A stretch of DNA of 63,242 nt from JBDTCO01 sp039923495 (GCA_039923495.1 JBDTCO010000029.1:1-63242), one strand, 5' to 3'. Counted from the stretch's first letter, positions 11,767 to 19,729 are shown. A program made the numbers and translations. Notes: generated from the letters alone by a model not told the origin.

Positions 11767-11775
11767 GCTTGGTTC

Positions 11776-11811
11776 GCGCACGGTTCATCCCGCGGCTACA
11801 CGTCCGTGCGC
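11776..11811. terminator. Hairpin between convergent genes
   Basis: GCGCACGG (11776-11783) pairs with CCGTGCGC (11804-11811) around a 20-base loop, exactly in the 46-base gap between the CobW-like gene and the convergent lipoprotein gene. No T run. Confidence 0.4.
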
Positions 11812-11812
11812 A

Positions 11813-12391
11813 TCACGAAGCTTCGGGTGCGAGGCCGAGCGCTGCCTGGTGCGCTGGCCCCTCGACGAGACGCGCGGCGAGCTCGTCGAAGAGGCGATCG
11901 AGCGATTCCCTGTACGCGTCCTGACAGCCACGGCCGTTGCCGGCGAGCTCGATGCGCTCGGGGCCGACGATCGTCGCGCCAGCCAGATCCTCCACGGAGA
12001 ACGCGACGGCGACCGTGCTCCTTGCGCGCAGGTGCTTGCCGTCGCAGGTCATCGCCTCGATGCCGAGGCGCACGCGCGCCGTTGGAGTGCGTGCGGGTCC
12101 GTACGATGGAGCGGCGAGGCCGAGGCCGGCGGTGTAGAGCGCCTCGCTGACGAGCCGCTCGAGGCGAGCGCGCGGCTCATCGGGGGCGAGCTCGACGGCG
12201 AGCGGCACACCCGCGAAGCCGTACGCCGTGCCGAGCGAACCCGCGCGATGATCTTCGATGGAGACGATGACATGTCCGCGGCGAGCGGCGAGTGGCTCGC
12301 GCTGCGCCCACGTGAGGTACGGTGGGTTGCAGCCGGCCAGTCCTGCCAGCGCCAGCCCTGCCAGGGTCGTGACGACGAGCGCGCGCCTCAC
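11813..12391 (-). CDS. Hypothetical lipoprotein
   Basis: 192 residues from a GTG at 12391 that overlaps the TGA of the upstream gene (GTGA). The N-terminus is a lipoprotein signal ending in the lipobox LAGLAGC, so the mature protein is probably anchored to a membrane by its cysteine. The rest is a soluble domain with GHVIVSIEDHRAGSLGTAYGF and a C-terminal helix rich in acidic residues. No family recognised. It forms a two-gene unit with the TPR-like protein. Confidence 0.72.
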   Translation of the reverse strand: MRRALVVTTLAGLALAGLAGCNPPYLTWAQREPLAARRGHVIVSIEDHRAGSLGTAYGFAGVPLAVELAPDEPRARLERLVSEALYTAGLGLAAPSYGPARTPTARVRLGIEAMTCDGKHLRARSTVAVAFSVEDLAGATIVGPERIELAGNGRGCQDAYRESLDRLFDELAARLVEGPAHQAALGLAPEAS

Positions 12392-12912
12392 TCCGTCGGT
12401 GCGGGCGCAGCCGCGTGCGTGGAGTGGATCGTCTTGCTGACGACCTCGCGTGCACGCTGCTGCTCCTTGCGCGGATCGATGTGCTGATCGGCGAGCGCCT
12501 TCATCGGCGCCTCGATCACCGAGAGCCGCGCCGCAACGACGGTCGGGCAACCGTGCGCATCGCACGCCGCGCGGCCGGCCGTGGTGGCCGCGACCGCGAG
12601 CGCAGGCTCGAGGCGATCGGCATATGCGGTGCCCCGCAGCAACGACACGCGAGCGATCGCCGTTGCGCCGGGGAAGCGCGAGAGCGTGACCAGCGCCCAG
12701 TCCGGGTGGTCGAGCCCGAGATACGCCTCCGCGAGGTTGCACGCGGCCTCCTCGTTGGACGGCTCGCGAGCGACCGTGTCCTCCAGCAGAGCAACGCGCG
12801 CGGACTCGGCGGGATCGACGTCGAGCGCGGGCCGGGCCTGCACGCTGGCCTTGGGCAGCAGCACGACGAACGCAACGGCAGCAACGGCGATCAGATCGAA
12901 GAGACGGTTCAT
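12388..12912 (-). CDS. Exported TPR-like protein
   Basis: 174 residues with an N-terminal signal or anchor helix (LFDLIAVAAVAFVVLL). Helical repeats of tetratricopeptide type follow (EEAACNLAEAYLGLDHPDWALVTLSRFPG). A disulfide is possible between the two cysteines in RAACDAHGC. The start at 12912 has AAAGGA 5 bases upstream. It is translationally coupled to the following lipoprotein gene, suggesting that they work together in the cell envelope. Specific function unknown. Confidence 0.72.
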   Translation of the reverse strand: MNRLFDLIAVAAVAFVVLLPKASVQARPALDVDPAESARVALLEDTVAREPSNEEAACNLAEAYLGLDHPDWALVTLSRFPGATAIARVSLLRGTAYADRLEPALAVAATTAGRAACDAHGCPTVVAARLSVIEAPMKALADQHIDPRKEQQRAREVVSKTIHSTHAAAPAPTE

Positions 12913-13119
12913 GGCGTCCTTTAGGACAACGTGAGGGACAAAAGGTTCCCACGGCGCTGCGCGTCGAGCAATGCGATCTCGTTCCTCGTTCCCATCCCAC
13001 TTGCCACCACATACCGTTGCTTTCTGCCCCGTCAGCGGGGAAAGAGGCCACGAACCGGTGTGACCTAAGTCCAGTGCCACACGCACGTGAAAGCGCGTGG
13101 TGGCTTTGTCCTCAAACAC
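12913..13119. other. Intergenic region between divergent genes, leader side
   Basis: With the promoter to its right, this makes a 317-base gap without a gene. I see a small hairpin CCCCG-TCAG-CGGGG (13027-13040) and an ACGT-rich palindromic stretch near 13080-13100 (CACACGCACGTG), but no coding potential and no RNA family I can name. Confidence 0.4.
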
Positions 13120-13150
13120 TTGACAGGTATGGCCCGGCCCCTGCTATGGT
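13120..13150 (+). promoter_or_regulatory. Promoter of the exbB-exbD-exbD operon
   Basis: -35 TTGACA (13120-13125) and extended -10 TGC-TATGGT (-10 at 13145-13150), with a 19-base spacer. The spacer is long, but the extended -10 could compensate. It predicts a leader of about 70 bases before the ATG at 13230. Confidence 0.55.
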
Positions 13151-13229
13151 CTCGACCCGCGGGCAATCTGCCCGTACCCATTCGAGACGCTGCAGAGCTG
13201 GTCTGCGGTGTGAAAGCTGGAGGATCTGG

Positions 13230-13877
13230 ATGTCCGCACTGAAGCTGCTTGCCGATGCGTTCCACGAAGGTGGTTGGCCGATGTGGCCGATCCTCATCAT
13301 CATGGTTGTTGCCTGGGGCATCTCGATCGAGCGCGCCATCTACTTGAAGAAGTCGGGTATCGACAAGGAGAAGCTCCTCGCGCTCCTCAAGTCGCAGATC
13401 ATGGCCGGCAACGTCCAGGGCGCCATCAAGGTCTGCTCGGGCAACCCGACGCCGATGACGCGCATCATCCAGGCCGGTCTCACCAAGTTCAACCGCCCGG
13501 ACCACGAGGTCCAGGCCGCGATGGACGAGGCCGCTCTCAAGGAGCTCCCGAAGCTCGAGAAGCGCACCGGTTACCTCGCCATGCTCGGTAACGTCGCGAC
13601 GCTCGTCGGTCTCCTCGGCACCATCCTTGGTCTCATCCACTCGTTCGCAGGTGTCGCCGGCGCCGATCCGTCGTCGAAGGCGACGCTCCTCGCTCGCGGC
13701 ATCTCCGAGGCCATGAACTGCACCGCCTTCGGCCTCATCACGGCCATCCCGGCGCTGCTCTTCTTCGCCATCCTCAACGGCTGGACGCAGGGCATCCTCG
13801 ACGACATCAACGAGGTCTCCGTCCAGGTGGTCAACCTCGTCGTCGGTCACCGCAACGCCATGAAGGGCGGCCAGTAG
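13230..13877 (+). CDS. exbB: MotA/TolQ/ExbB-type proton channel protein
   Basis: 215 residues. The start at 13230 is preceded by GGAGG at a good distance, and upstream in-frame codons lack family similarity. Three membrane helices are visible: MWPILIIMVVAWGISIERAIYL, the central YLAMLGNVATLVGLLGTILGLIHSF (the conserved TLVGLLGTI proton-channel helix) and FGLITAIPALLFFAILNGW. The family forms the pentameric stator that, with ExbD/TolR, converts proton flow into mechanical work on outer-membrane or gliding machinery. Two ExbD genes follow at once, a layout also seen in myxobacterial Agl/Gld-like motor sets. Confidence 0.9.
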   Translation: MSALKLLADAFHEGGWPMWPILIIMVVAWGISIERAIYLKKSGIDKEKLLALLKSQIMAGNVQGAIKVCSGNPTPMTRIIQAGLTKFNRPDHEVQAAMDEAALKELPKLEKRTGYLAMLGNVATLVGLLGTILGLIHSFAGVAGADPSSKATLLARGISEAMNCTAFGLITAIPALLFFAILNGWTQGILDDINEVSVQVVNLVVGHRNAMKGGQ

Positions 13878-13881
13878 CCCC

Positions 13882-14361
13882 ATGGGTGGCGCAGCACCAA
13901 CCCCGAGTGGCAAGGGCGGGAAGAAGCAGCTCGATGCCTCGATCAACCTCGTCCCGTTCATCGACCTGCTCTCGTGCTGCATCTCCTTCCTCATCATCAC
14001 GGCCGTGTGGACGCAGCTCGCCCGCATGAACGTGACGCAGAAGGGGCCGGCGTCCGCGGGCACCGTCGAGAACACCGACGAGAAGACCGTGCAGCTCGCG
14101 GTCCTCATCAACAAGGATGGCTACAGCTTCACGAAGTCCACGGGTGAGAACACGGACATCCCGCTCAAGGGCGAGGACTACGACTACGCCAAGCTCGCCG
14201 ACGTCCTCAAGGACGCCAAGGCCGCGTACCCGGACAAGAACGACGTGCAGGTCAAGGCCGTCGACTCGGTCATCTACCAGAAGGTCGTCAAGACCATGGA
14301 CATCGTGTTGTCCGCGCACTTTCCCGACGTGAGCCTTGGCGACCAGGGCGGTGGTGTCTAA
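13882..14361 (+). CDS. ExbD/TolR-family protein 1
   Basis: 159 residues with a single N-terminal membrane helix. It contains NLVPFIDLLSCCISFLII, in which Asp28 is the conserved proton-carrying residue of ExbD/TolR. The rest is a periplasmic domain (VQLAVLINKDGYSF) rich in Asp and Lys. It begins 4 bases after exbB. Its stop codon overlaps the ATG of the second ExbD gene (TAATG). Confidence 0.88.
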   Translation: MGGAAPTPSGKGGKKQLDASINLVPFIDLLSCCISFLIITAVWTQLARMNVTQKGPASAGTVENTDEKTVQLAVLINKDGYSFTKSTGENTDIPLKGEDYDYAKLADVLKDAKAAYPDKNDVQVKAVDSVIYQKVVKTMDIVLSAHFPDVSLGDQGGGV

Positions 14362-14966
14362 TGTCCGGCGGCGGTTCGATCTTTCCACAGACCAAGCTCG
14401 CTCCCGAGCGCCATCGCCTCATCACGAAGCCGGGTCCGCGCCTCAAGGCGCACACGCCACTCAAGTTCGTCTCGGGTGGCGCAGGCGCTCGCAAGAGCGG
14501 TTATGCCGATCTCAACCTGACGTCGATGGTCGACATGCTGACCATCCTCGTCGTCTTCCTTTTGCAGACGTTCTCTGCCTCCGGTGAGCTGCTCTCCGTG
14601 CAGAAGAACATCACGCTCCCCGACGCGCAGAACTACGCCGCGCTCGAGGCTGCGCCGATCATCGCGGTGTCGAAGGACTCGGTCACGCTCAACGGCTTCC
14701 CCGTTGCCGACGCCGAGGAGCTCAACTCCGAGAACACGGCCGACTGGAAGATCACCAAGCTCCACGACGATCTCGTCACCCTCAAGAACAACTACCAGCT
14801 GCTCCACCCCGGCAACGGGTCGGACGGGTTCAAGGGCGACGTCATCGTGCAGGCCGACAAGAACGTCGACTTCAAGGTCATCAAGAAGGTCATGTACTCG
14901 TGCTCGCTCGCCGAGTATCGCAACGTGAACTTCGCAGTCCAGCAGGCGAAGAAGGGCGGCAGCTAG
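14361..14966 (+). CDS. ExbD/TolR-family protein 2
   Basis: 201 residues, a second and divergent ExbD. A longer cytoplasmic N-terminus of about 45 residues precedes the helix LNLTSMVDMLTILVVFLLQTF, with the key aspartate at residue 58. The periplasmic part contains TLPDAQNYAALEAAPIIAVS and a C-terminal pair of cysteine-containing strands (VMYSCSLAEYRNV). Two different ExbD copies per ExbB imply a heterodimeric plug. A terminator follows. Confidence 0.87.
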   Translation: MSGGGSIFPQTKLAPERHRLITKPGPRLKAHTPLKFVSGGAGARKSGYADLNLTSMVDMLTILVVFLLQTFSASGELLSVQKNITLPDAQNYAALEAAPIIAVSKDSVTLNGFPVADAEELNSENTADWKITKLHDDLVTLKNNYQLLHPGNGSDGFKGDVIVQADKNVDFKVIKKVMYSCSLAEYRNVNFAVQQAKKGGS

Positions 14967-15003
14967 CCGCTTCGCAGCAATGTTTTCAGGCACAGCGTTT
15001 CGG

Positions 15004-15034
15004 GCCGCCCCGCCGCAAGGCAGGGCGGCTTTTT
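15004..15034 (+). terminator. Rho-independent terminator after the ExbD genes
   Basis: GCCGCCC (15004-15010) pairs with GGGCGGC (15023-15029). Inner CGCC...GGCA pairing has one mismatch around a GCAA loop, and five T follow. This is the clearest intrinsic terminator of the window. Confidence 0.85.
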
Positions 15035-15061
15035 GTTACTTCCTCGACGGGAGATTGATTG

Positions 15062-16549
15062 ATGAATCGTTACGGTTGGGTAGTCGTCGCGCTTGGCCTC
15101 GTAGGGTGTGTCTCGGATCCGCGTGATCCGAACACGTGGATCAAGAAGCTCTCCGATCCGCGCGAGTCCAAGGACGCGGTCATGCAGCTCAAGCGCATCG
15201 GCGACCCGGTGGCCGTGCCGCCGCTCGTCGAGATGTACAACAAGTCCAAGGACCCGGACGTCTTGAAGGCCATCGCGTCCTTCAAGGACAAGCGCTCCGT
15301 GCCGGTGCTCGTCGACGCGCTCGACTTCACCGAGGAGTCCTGCGACATGGCGGCCAACGCTGCCACGGCGCTCGGCGACATCAACGATCCGTCGTCGGCG
15401 TCCGCGCTCGTCAAGGCCCTCGAGAAGCCGCTGCCGGTGAAGACGCGCTGCAACATCGTCAAGCTCGAGGCCATGAAGGCGCTCGTGAAGATGAAGTCGC
15501 CCGTCGCGGTCGACGCGCTCACCAAGATCCTGCTCACGTCGGCCGACGACCAGGACTTCTTCCTCAACTCGGAGGCGGCCAAGGCGCTCGGCGAGTTCGG
15601 CGACGCCAAGGCGGTCCCCGCGCTCATCCGCGCGATGTTCATCACGGGTCGCGGCACCGACATCTTCCAGCCGGTGCGCACGGCGCTCGTGCGCGTGGGT
15701 ACGCCCGCCGTGCAGCCGCTCATCGACGCACACAATCACAAGAACGCCGACCTCGAAGCGGACGCGAAGAAGGGCGAGTACGTCGCGGGCATCATCGAGC
15801 AGAAGACGTCTCTCGTGCTCGGCGACCTGCATGCGAAGGGCGCGGTCCCGACGATGCTCGCCGACCTCAAGAAGCCGGGCAGCCACAAGGCGCCGCTCTA
15901 CGCGCTCGGCATGATCGCGGATCCGTCGACCACCAAGGAGGTCACGGCGATGCTCATGTCGGGCACCGCCGACTTCAAGGACCGCGTCGCTGCGGCCGAG
16001 GCGCTCAACTTCATCGGCGATCCGGCGGCACTGCCGGTGCTGCTGCAGGCGGCGAAGACCGCCGACGTCATGAAGGCCGGCGAGAAGTATCCCGACGTCC
16101 GCATCGCCGCTGCGACCGCGTACGCGCGTCTCGGTGGCAAGGCGGAGGCGGAGGCCTTCGCGCCGGTCGCTGCGGCCGAGAAGGCGGCGCCCGAGGAGTT
16201 CAAGGAGTGCGCGACGCGCCTCGAGGTCGCGAAGAAGTGCGACAAGGACATGGCCTGCTACGCGGCCGCGCTCGACGATTCGAACCTCGCCAAGCAGGAG
16301 AAGGCGGCGTTCCAGCTGGCGCGCTTCGGCAAGGCAGCGGAGCCCGCGCTCACCAAGAAGATCAGCGCGCGCGAACCCATCGTGCGGCTCGCGGTCCTGC
16401 ACTCGCTCGGCACCATCGGCGACAAGGGCAATGCGACGGTCCTCAAGGCCATCGACGCGCAGATCGAGAACGACCGCACCAAGAACCAGCCGTGGCGCGA
16501 CATCGTCAACGAGATGCGCGCGCTCAAGGCGTACCTCGAGAGCAAGTAG
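15062..16549 (+). CDS. HEAT-repeat lipoprotein
   Basis: 495 residues. ATG at 15062 with GGGAG 7 bases upstream. The signal peptide ends in lipobox LGLVGC, so the protein is lipid-anchored. From about residue 25 on it consists of HEAT/PBS-lyase-like helical repeats, recognisable by recurring units such as DPVAVPPLVEMYN, GDINDPSSASALVKAL and GEFGDAKAVPALIRAM. Such repeats form curved protein-binding scaffolds. It follows the ExbB/ExbD operon after a terminator, so it has its own or read-through expression. A role in the same envelope machine is a guess from position. Confidence 0.85.
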   Translation: MNRYGWVVVALGLVGCVSDPRDPNTWIKKLSDPRESKDAVMQLKRIGDPVAVPPLVEMYNKSKDPDVLKAIASFKDKRSVPVLVDALDFTEESCDMAANAATALGDINDPSSASALVKALEKPLPVKTRCNIVKLEAMKALVKMKSPVAVDALTKILLTSADDQDFFLNSEAAKALGEFGDAKAVPALIRAMFITGRGTDIFQPVRTALVRVGTPAVQPLIDAHNHKNADLEADAKKGEYVAGIIEQKTSLVLGDLHAKGAVPTMLADLKKPGSHKAPLYALGMIADPSTTKEVTAMLMSGTADFKDRVAAAEALNFIGDPAALPVLLQAAKTADVMKAGEKYPDVRIAAATAYARLGGKAEAEAFAPVAAAEKAAPEEFKECATRLEVAKKCDKDMACYAAALDDSNLAKQEKAAFQLARFGKAAEPALTKKISAREPIVRLAVLHSLGTIGDKGNATVLKAIDAQIENDRTKNQPWRDIVNEMRALKAYLESK

Positions 16550-16577
16550 CACCGCCGCTCACCTCTGTTTGCACGGC

Positions 16578-16610
16578 CACAGCCCGAGCCGCCTGGCGAC
16601 TCGGGCTGTG
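16578..16610 (+). terminator. Stem-loop after the HEAT-repeat gene
   Basis: Perfect 11-bp stem CACAGCCCGAG / CTCGGGCTGTG with an 11-base loop, 28 bases after the stop codon. No T tract follows, so termination efficiency is uncertain; it may also protect the 3' end. Confidence 0.55.
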
Positions 16611-16681
16611 CTGTATGCGCGGTTTAACTATCTGAGATTTATTGATCGCGCCCTGGTCCGGCGCTTGCTCGATCATGCTGC

Positions 16682-17296
16682 ATGCGATCGATCGGCCTCG
16701 CCGTCCTAGGACTCACCCTGGTCGCGACGCCGGCTCATGCCGGCTTCATGCACAAGGCCAAGCGCGTCCTCCAGCGCGACACACTGCGCACGAGGGCAGC
16801 GGTGGTCGGCATCGCGATGAAGGCGGTCGGCTACGCGGAGCTCGCTGGCGTGCGCATCCCCGTCAAGCCCTACCAGGCCCAGGTCACGCCGACGCTGTGG
16901 CGTGGCTCGCGGGTCGACCACGTCGGCCTCGCGGACCTCAAGCGTCGCGGCTTCTCGGCGGTCGTCGGCCTCACGGCCGAGCGCGACCTCGACGCGCAGG
17001 CTCGTGCCGTCGGTCTTTCGCACATGCGCATCCCCATCATCGACAACCACAACCCCACGCTCGTCCAGGTGAAGACGTTCCTCGACTTCATGAAGACGCA
17101 GCAGAAGAAGGGCGCCGTGTATGTCCATTGCGAGGCAGGCATCGGCCGCACCGGCATCATGGTCGCCGCCTATCGCATGAAGTTCGAGGGCTGGGACACG
17201 GGCCGCGCGCTCGTCGAGGCGCGCAAGTACGGGCTCGCCGAGCGTGGCCAGGTGCTGTTCATCCGCGAGCTCGGCAAGGTCATCGACCTGATGTAG
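16682..17296 (+). CDS. Secreted dual-specificity protein phosphatase
   Basis: 204 residues. A signal peptide (MRSIGLAVLGLTLVATPAHA) is followed by a tyrosine/dual-specificity phosphatase domain. The P-loop HCEAGIGRTG carries the catalytic Cys150 and Arg156, and the upstream LWRGSRVDHVGL and GLTAERD strands are typical of atypical DSPs. Export is unusual for this family; it may act on phosphorylated periplasmic proteins, phosphoinositides or other phosphate esters. It stands alone between a stem-loop and a small convergent gene. Confidence 0.82.
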   Translation: MRSIGLAVLGLTLVATPAHAGFMHKAKRVLQRDTLRTRAAVVGIAMKAVGYAELAGVRIPVKPYQAQVTPTLWRGSRVDHVGLADLKRRGFSAVVGLTAERDLDAQARAVGLSHMRIPIIDNHNPTLVQVKTFLDFMKTQQKKGAVYVHCEAGIGRTGIMVAAYRMKFEGWDTGRALVEARKYGLAERGQVLFIRELGKVIDLM

Positions 17297-17379
17297 CGGT
17301 CAGCACTTCCTTGCCAAGCGCTCGGCGAGTGCCGCCTCCAGCGATCGCCCTCGCGCATGGCCGCGCAGCTCGATGAGGC

Positions 17380-17550
17380 TCACCGCCGACGCAGCGCGGA
17401 CCCTGGTCGATTGGAGAGACACTCGTTCAGCCGTGCGTCTATCTGTTGCTCGGACGCTTCGGGGCTCCGGCGTCGCAGGCTCTGGCGCATCATTGCGACA
17501 CCTGCGTCGAAGAGGTCGAACGACAGCCTGACCTTTTGTGCCGCGGTCAC
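17380..17550 (-). CDS. Small orphan protein resembling partners of AbiEii-type nucleotidyltransferases
   Basis: 56 residues from GTG 17550: VTAAQKVRLSFDLFDAGVAM, then MRQSLRRRSPEAS, then QIDARLNECLSNRPG. Short proteins with this AAxKVRLxFxLxDxG...MRQxLRRRxPxAS pattern are common in Deltaproteobacteria, often next to a nucleotidyltransferase of the AbiEii/AbiGii type in a toxin-antitoxin-like pair. No such partner is present here. The C-terminus stops soon after NRPG, shorter than I expect for the family. TACACT lies exactly 6 bases before the GTG, supporting real expression. Identity rests on pattern memory. Confidence 0.5.
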   Translation of the reverse strand: MTAAQKVRLSFDLFDAGVAMMRQSLRRRSPEASEQQIDARLNECLSNRPGSALRRR

Positions 17551-17556
17551 GATCCG

Positions 17557-17562
17557 AGTGTA
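17557..17562 (-). promoter_or_regulatory. TAnnnT -10 element abutting the small orphan gene
   Basis: On the minus strand TACACT (17562 to 17557) ends 6 bases before the GTG at 17550, the leaderless spacing found across the window. Confidence 0.45.
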
Positions 17563-17839
17563 GCGCGGTCTCGTGACACCGTCGCGAGCAAGCTCCGCGT
17601 CTCGGCGTCGGCCCGGCGTGCGGAGATCGCCGATCTGTGGTCTGCCGATGCGATGCGTGCCGCCGCGGTGAAGCGCGCGGGTCGAGGCGCGATCGAGCGC
17701 GCTGAACGCCTGTCACGGCCTCGACGGAGCGCCGCAAGCGATGAACGGTTTCGCATGGCATCTCGTGGGCTTGCCGATGCCCGCCTCCGACGTGTCGGGC
17801 TCGCGTTCAAAATGACGCAGATCTGACCGCTCATCGACC
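17563..17839. other. Intergenic DNA upstream of the terpenoid operon
   Basis: Part of a gap of roughly 400 bases without a convincing gene. A plus-strand reading frame ending at 17826 is Arg/Ala-rich and has no start-site signal or recognisable family, so I do not call it. It could hold the remains of a toxin partner for the small protein at 17380-17550, but I cannot show this. Confidence 0.3.
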
Positions 17840-17857
17840 AGGTGCGGATCCGCACCT
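17840..17857. promoter_or_regulatory. Perfect 18-bp palindrome, candidate operator
   Basis: AGGTGCGGATCCGCACCT is fully self-complementary over 18 bases. It lies 25 bases upstream of the -35 of the terpenoid operon promoter, a position suited to a dimeric regulator of TetR, MarR or similar type. No regulator gene is adjacent. Confidence 0.5.
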
Positions 17858-17882
17858 ACCTGATTTGTTTCGCCTTTCGGTG

Positions 17883-17911
17883 TGGACAGAACCCCTGACC
17901 AAGGCTAGACA
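17883..17911 (+). promoter_or_regulatory. Sigma-70-like promoter of the terpenoid operon
   Basis: -35 TGGACA (17883-17888), 17-base spacer, -10 TAGACA (17906-17911), predicting a leader of roughly 40 bases before the ATG at 17957, which is preceded by GAGG. Confidence 0.5.
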
Positions 17912-17956
17912 AGCCTCTCATCCGTACCTACTGTGGGTCCGGAAACGAGGGTGTGC

Positions 17957-19015
17957 ATGAAGGTCTTGGTCACGGGCGGCTCCGGACATCTCGGCGCCAA
18001 CCTCATCCGCAAGCTGGTCGCCGATGGCGTCGATGTGCGCGCCTTCGAGCTGCGCTCTGCGAGCACGGCCGCGTTCGCCGACCTTCCGATGGTCGAGCGC
18101 GTCGAGGGTGATCTCCGCGATCCCGCGTCGCTCGCGTCCGCGATGAAGGGCATCGCAAAGGTCTTCCACGCGGCCGCCGTCGTCTCCACGCTGGAGTCCG
18201 ACGAGCCGCTCTTGTTCTCGTCCAACGTCGTCGGCACCAGGAACCTGCTCGCCGCCGCGCGCGAGGCGGGCGTCGGCCGCGTCGTCGTCACCGGTTCGTT
18301 CTCCGCGGTCGGTCACCGCGAGGACGGCCAGCCCTCGTCGGAGAAGGAGCCGTTCAACCCGTTCGGCCACATCATGCCGTACGAGAAGTCGAAGGCCGGT
18401 GTCGAGCACGAGGTGCTCAAGGCCGTCGTCGAGGGGCAGGACGTCGTCGTCGCCACGTCGTGCGCGATCATCGGCGCCAACGACTTCGGACCGTCGCGCA
18501 TGGGCCGCATGATCGTCGACTACGCCAACGGCAAGCTGCGCGCGTATTTGCCGGGCGGCTTCCCGTTCGTGGCTGCGCGCGACATCGTCTCGGGCCACCT
18601 GCTCGCGATGGACAGGGGCCGCACCGGGCAGAAGTACATCATCGCGTCCGAGTACCGCAGCACCGACGACTGGATGGAGATGCTCGAGCGCGTCACCGGT
18701 CGCAAGCGCCCCGTGCGTTTGCCGACGAGCGTCATGCTGCCCATCGCGATGATCTCCGAGCGCATCGTCAAGACCTTCGCGCCGACCTATCCCTTGCGCT
18801 TCACCGAGGGCGCGGTGCGTATCCTGTCGATGTGCCGCAAGGCCGACACCACCAAGGCGCAGACGGAGCTCGGCTTCGTCCCGACGCGCATCGAGGATGC
18901 CGTGCGCGAGGCGTACGACTGGTTCGTCGCGCGCGGCTCCATCACCCCGATCCCCGACGCGCTCCGCAGCGTGAGGCGCGCACAGGCGACGCGATCGCCA
19001 GAGATGGGAGCCTGA
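17957..19015 (+). CDS. NAD(P)-dependent 3beta-HSD/NSDHL/HpnA-like dehydrogenase 1
   Basis: 352 residues of the extended SDR family. Rossmann motif GGSGHLGANL, catalytic YEKSK (Tyr-x3-Lys) near residue 144, and a conserved AYLPGGFPFVAARDI stretch. Closest by eye to the 3beta-hydroxysteroid dehydrogenase / sterol-4-carboxylate decarboxylase (NSDHL, ERG26) and hopanoid-associated HpnA groups. It is the first gene of a seven-gene operon; the start at 17957 has GAGG upstream. The next gene begins 2 bases after its stop. In the operon it could oxidise a 3-hydroxyl group, possibly with loss of a C4 carboxylate. The substrate is inferred from neighbours only. Confidence 0.82.
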   Translation: MKVLVTGGSGHLGANLIRKLVADGVDVRAFELRSASTAAFADLPMVERVEGDLRDPASLASAMKGIAKVFHAAAVVSTLESDEPLLFSSNVVGTRNLLAAAREAGVGRVVVTGSFSAVGHREDGQPSSEKEPFNPFGHIMPYEKSKAGVEHEVLKAVVEGQDVVVATSCAIIGANDFGPSRMGRMIVDYANGKLRAYLPGGFPFVAARDIVSGHLLAMDRGRTGQKYIIASEYRSTDDWMEMLERVTGRKRPVRLPTSVMLPIAMISERIVKTFAPTYPLRFTEGAVRILSMCRKADTTKAQTELGFVPTRIEDAVREAYDWFVARGSITPIPDALRSVRRAQATRSPEMGA

Positions 19016-19017
19016 TC

Positions 19018-19725
19018 ATGGCCCACCTGCTCGACTCCGTTCCACCGTCGATGATCACCTACTACGCGTGCATCCTCGGCATCTTCGCGTTCGATGGCGC
19101 GCTGCTCACGTTCCTCGCGTGGGCGTATCACTCGCCGCGCTTCGAGCCGTACCGCATCAGCATGAAGCTCTCGATGAAGACGCCGGGGCTCAAGCGCATG
19201 CTCAACATCGCGTACATCGCCGTGCTGTCGGTGCTCACGGTCTTCTGCATGACGTTCCTGCTGTTCCGCTATCGCCTCTACACGACCGCGGCGAGCCCGC
19301 TGCGCACGGTGATCGAGGTCCTCGCGATCCTGCTCGTGTACGACTTCGCGTACTACTGGCTGCACCGCGTGATGCACACCACGCGCGGCATGCGCTGGGT
19401 GCACGGCCGTCACCACGAGGTCCGCAACCCGACAGCGATGGAGAGCTTCTACCTCACGCCCGTCGAGATGTTCGCCGGTCTCGGGCTGCTCTGCACCGTC
19501 ACGGCGCTGCTCGGCCCCGTGAGCATGTACTCGTTCGTCGCGGTGTTCTTCATCCACTCCACGCTGAACATCGCGGTGCACTCGGGCCTCGCGTCGAGGA
19601 GCCTCTTGCTCTGGCCTGTCGACAAGCTCACGCGCAAGCACTACCTCCACCACGCTGGCAGCTACGACAACAACTACGCTTCTCTCACTCCTTTCTGGGA
19701 CAACCTCTTTGGAACCAGCGCGTAA
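19018..19725 (+). CDS. Sterol desaturase / fatty acid hydroxylase family membrane enzyme
   Basis: 235 residues with four or more membrane helices. It carries the eight-histidine diiron motifs of the family: HRVMH (HxxxH), HGRHH (HxxHH) and HYLHH near the C-terminus, plus His in VFFIHSTLNIAVH. The family includes sterol C4-methyl oxidase (ERG25), C5-desaturase and fatty acid hydroxylases, all O2-dependent. It starts 2 bases after the dehydrogenase stop. The operon link with an OSC-type cyclase makes a triterpenoid the likely substrate, but fatty acyl chains remain possible. Confidence 0.88.
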   Translation: MAHLLDSVPPSMITYYACILGIFAFDGALLTFLAWAYHSPRFEPYRISMKLSMKTPGLKRMLNIAYIAVLSVLTVFCMTFLLFRYRLYTTAASPLRTVIEVLAILLVYDFAYYWLHRVMHTTRGMRWVHGRHHEVRNPTAMESFYLTPVEMFAGLGLLCTVTALLGPVSMYSFVAVFFIHSTLNIAVHSGLASRSLLLWPVDKLTRKHYLHHAGSYDNNYASLTPFWDNLFGTSA

Positions 19726-19729
19726 CGAC

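Noticed and set aside
17446..17826. Plus-strand frame of 126 codons before the terpenoid operon
   Set aside because: Its 5' part is antisense to the better-supported small protein at 17380-17550; no domain, no start signal.
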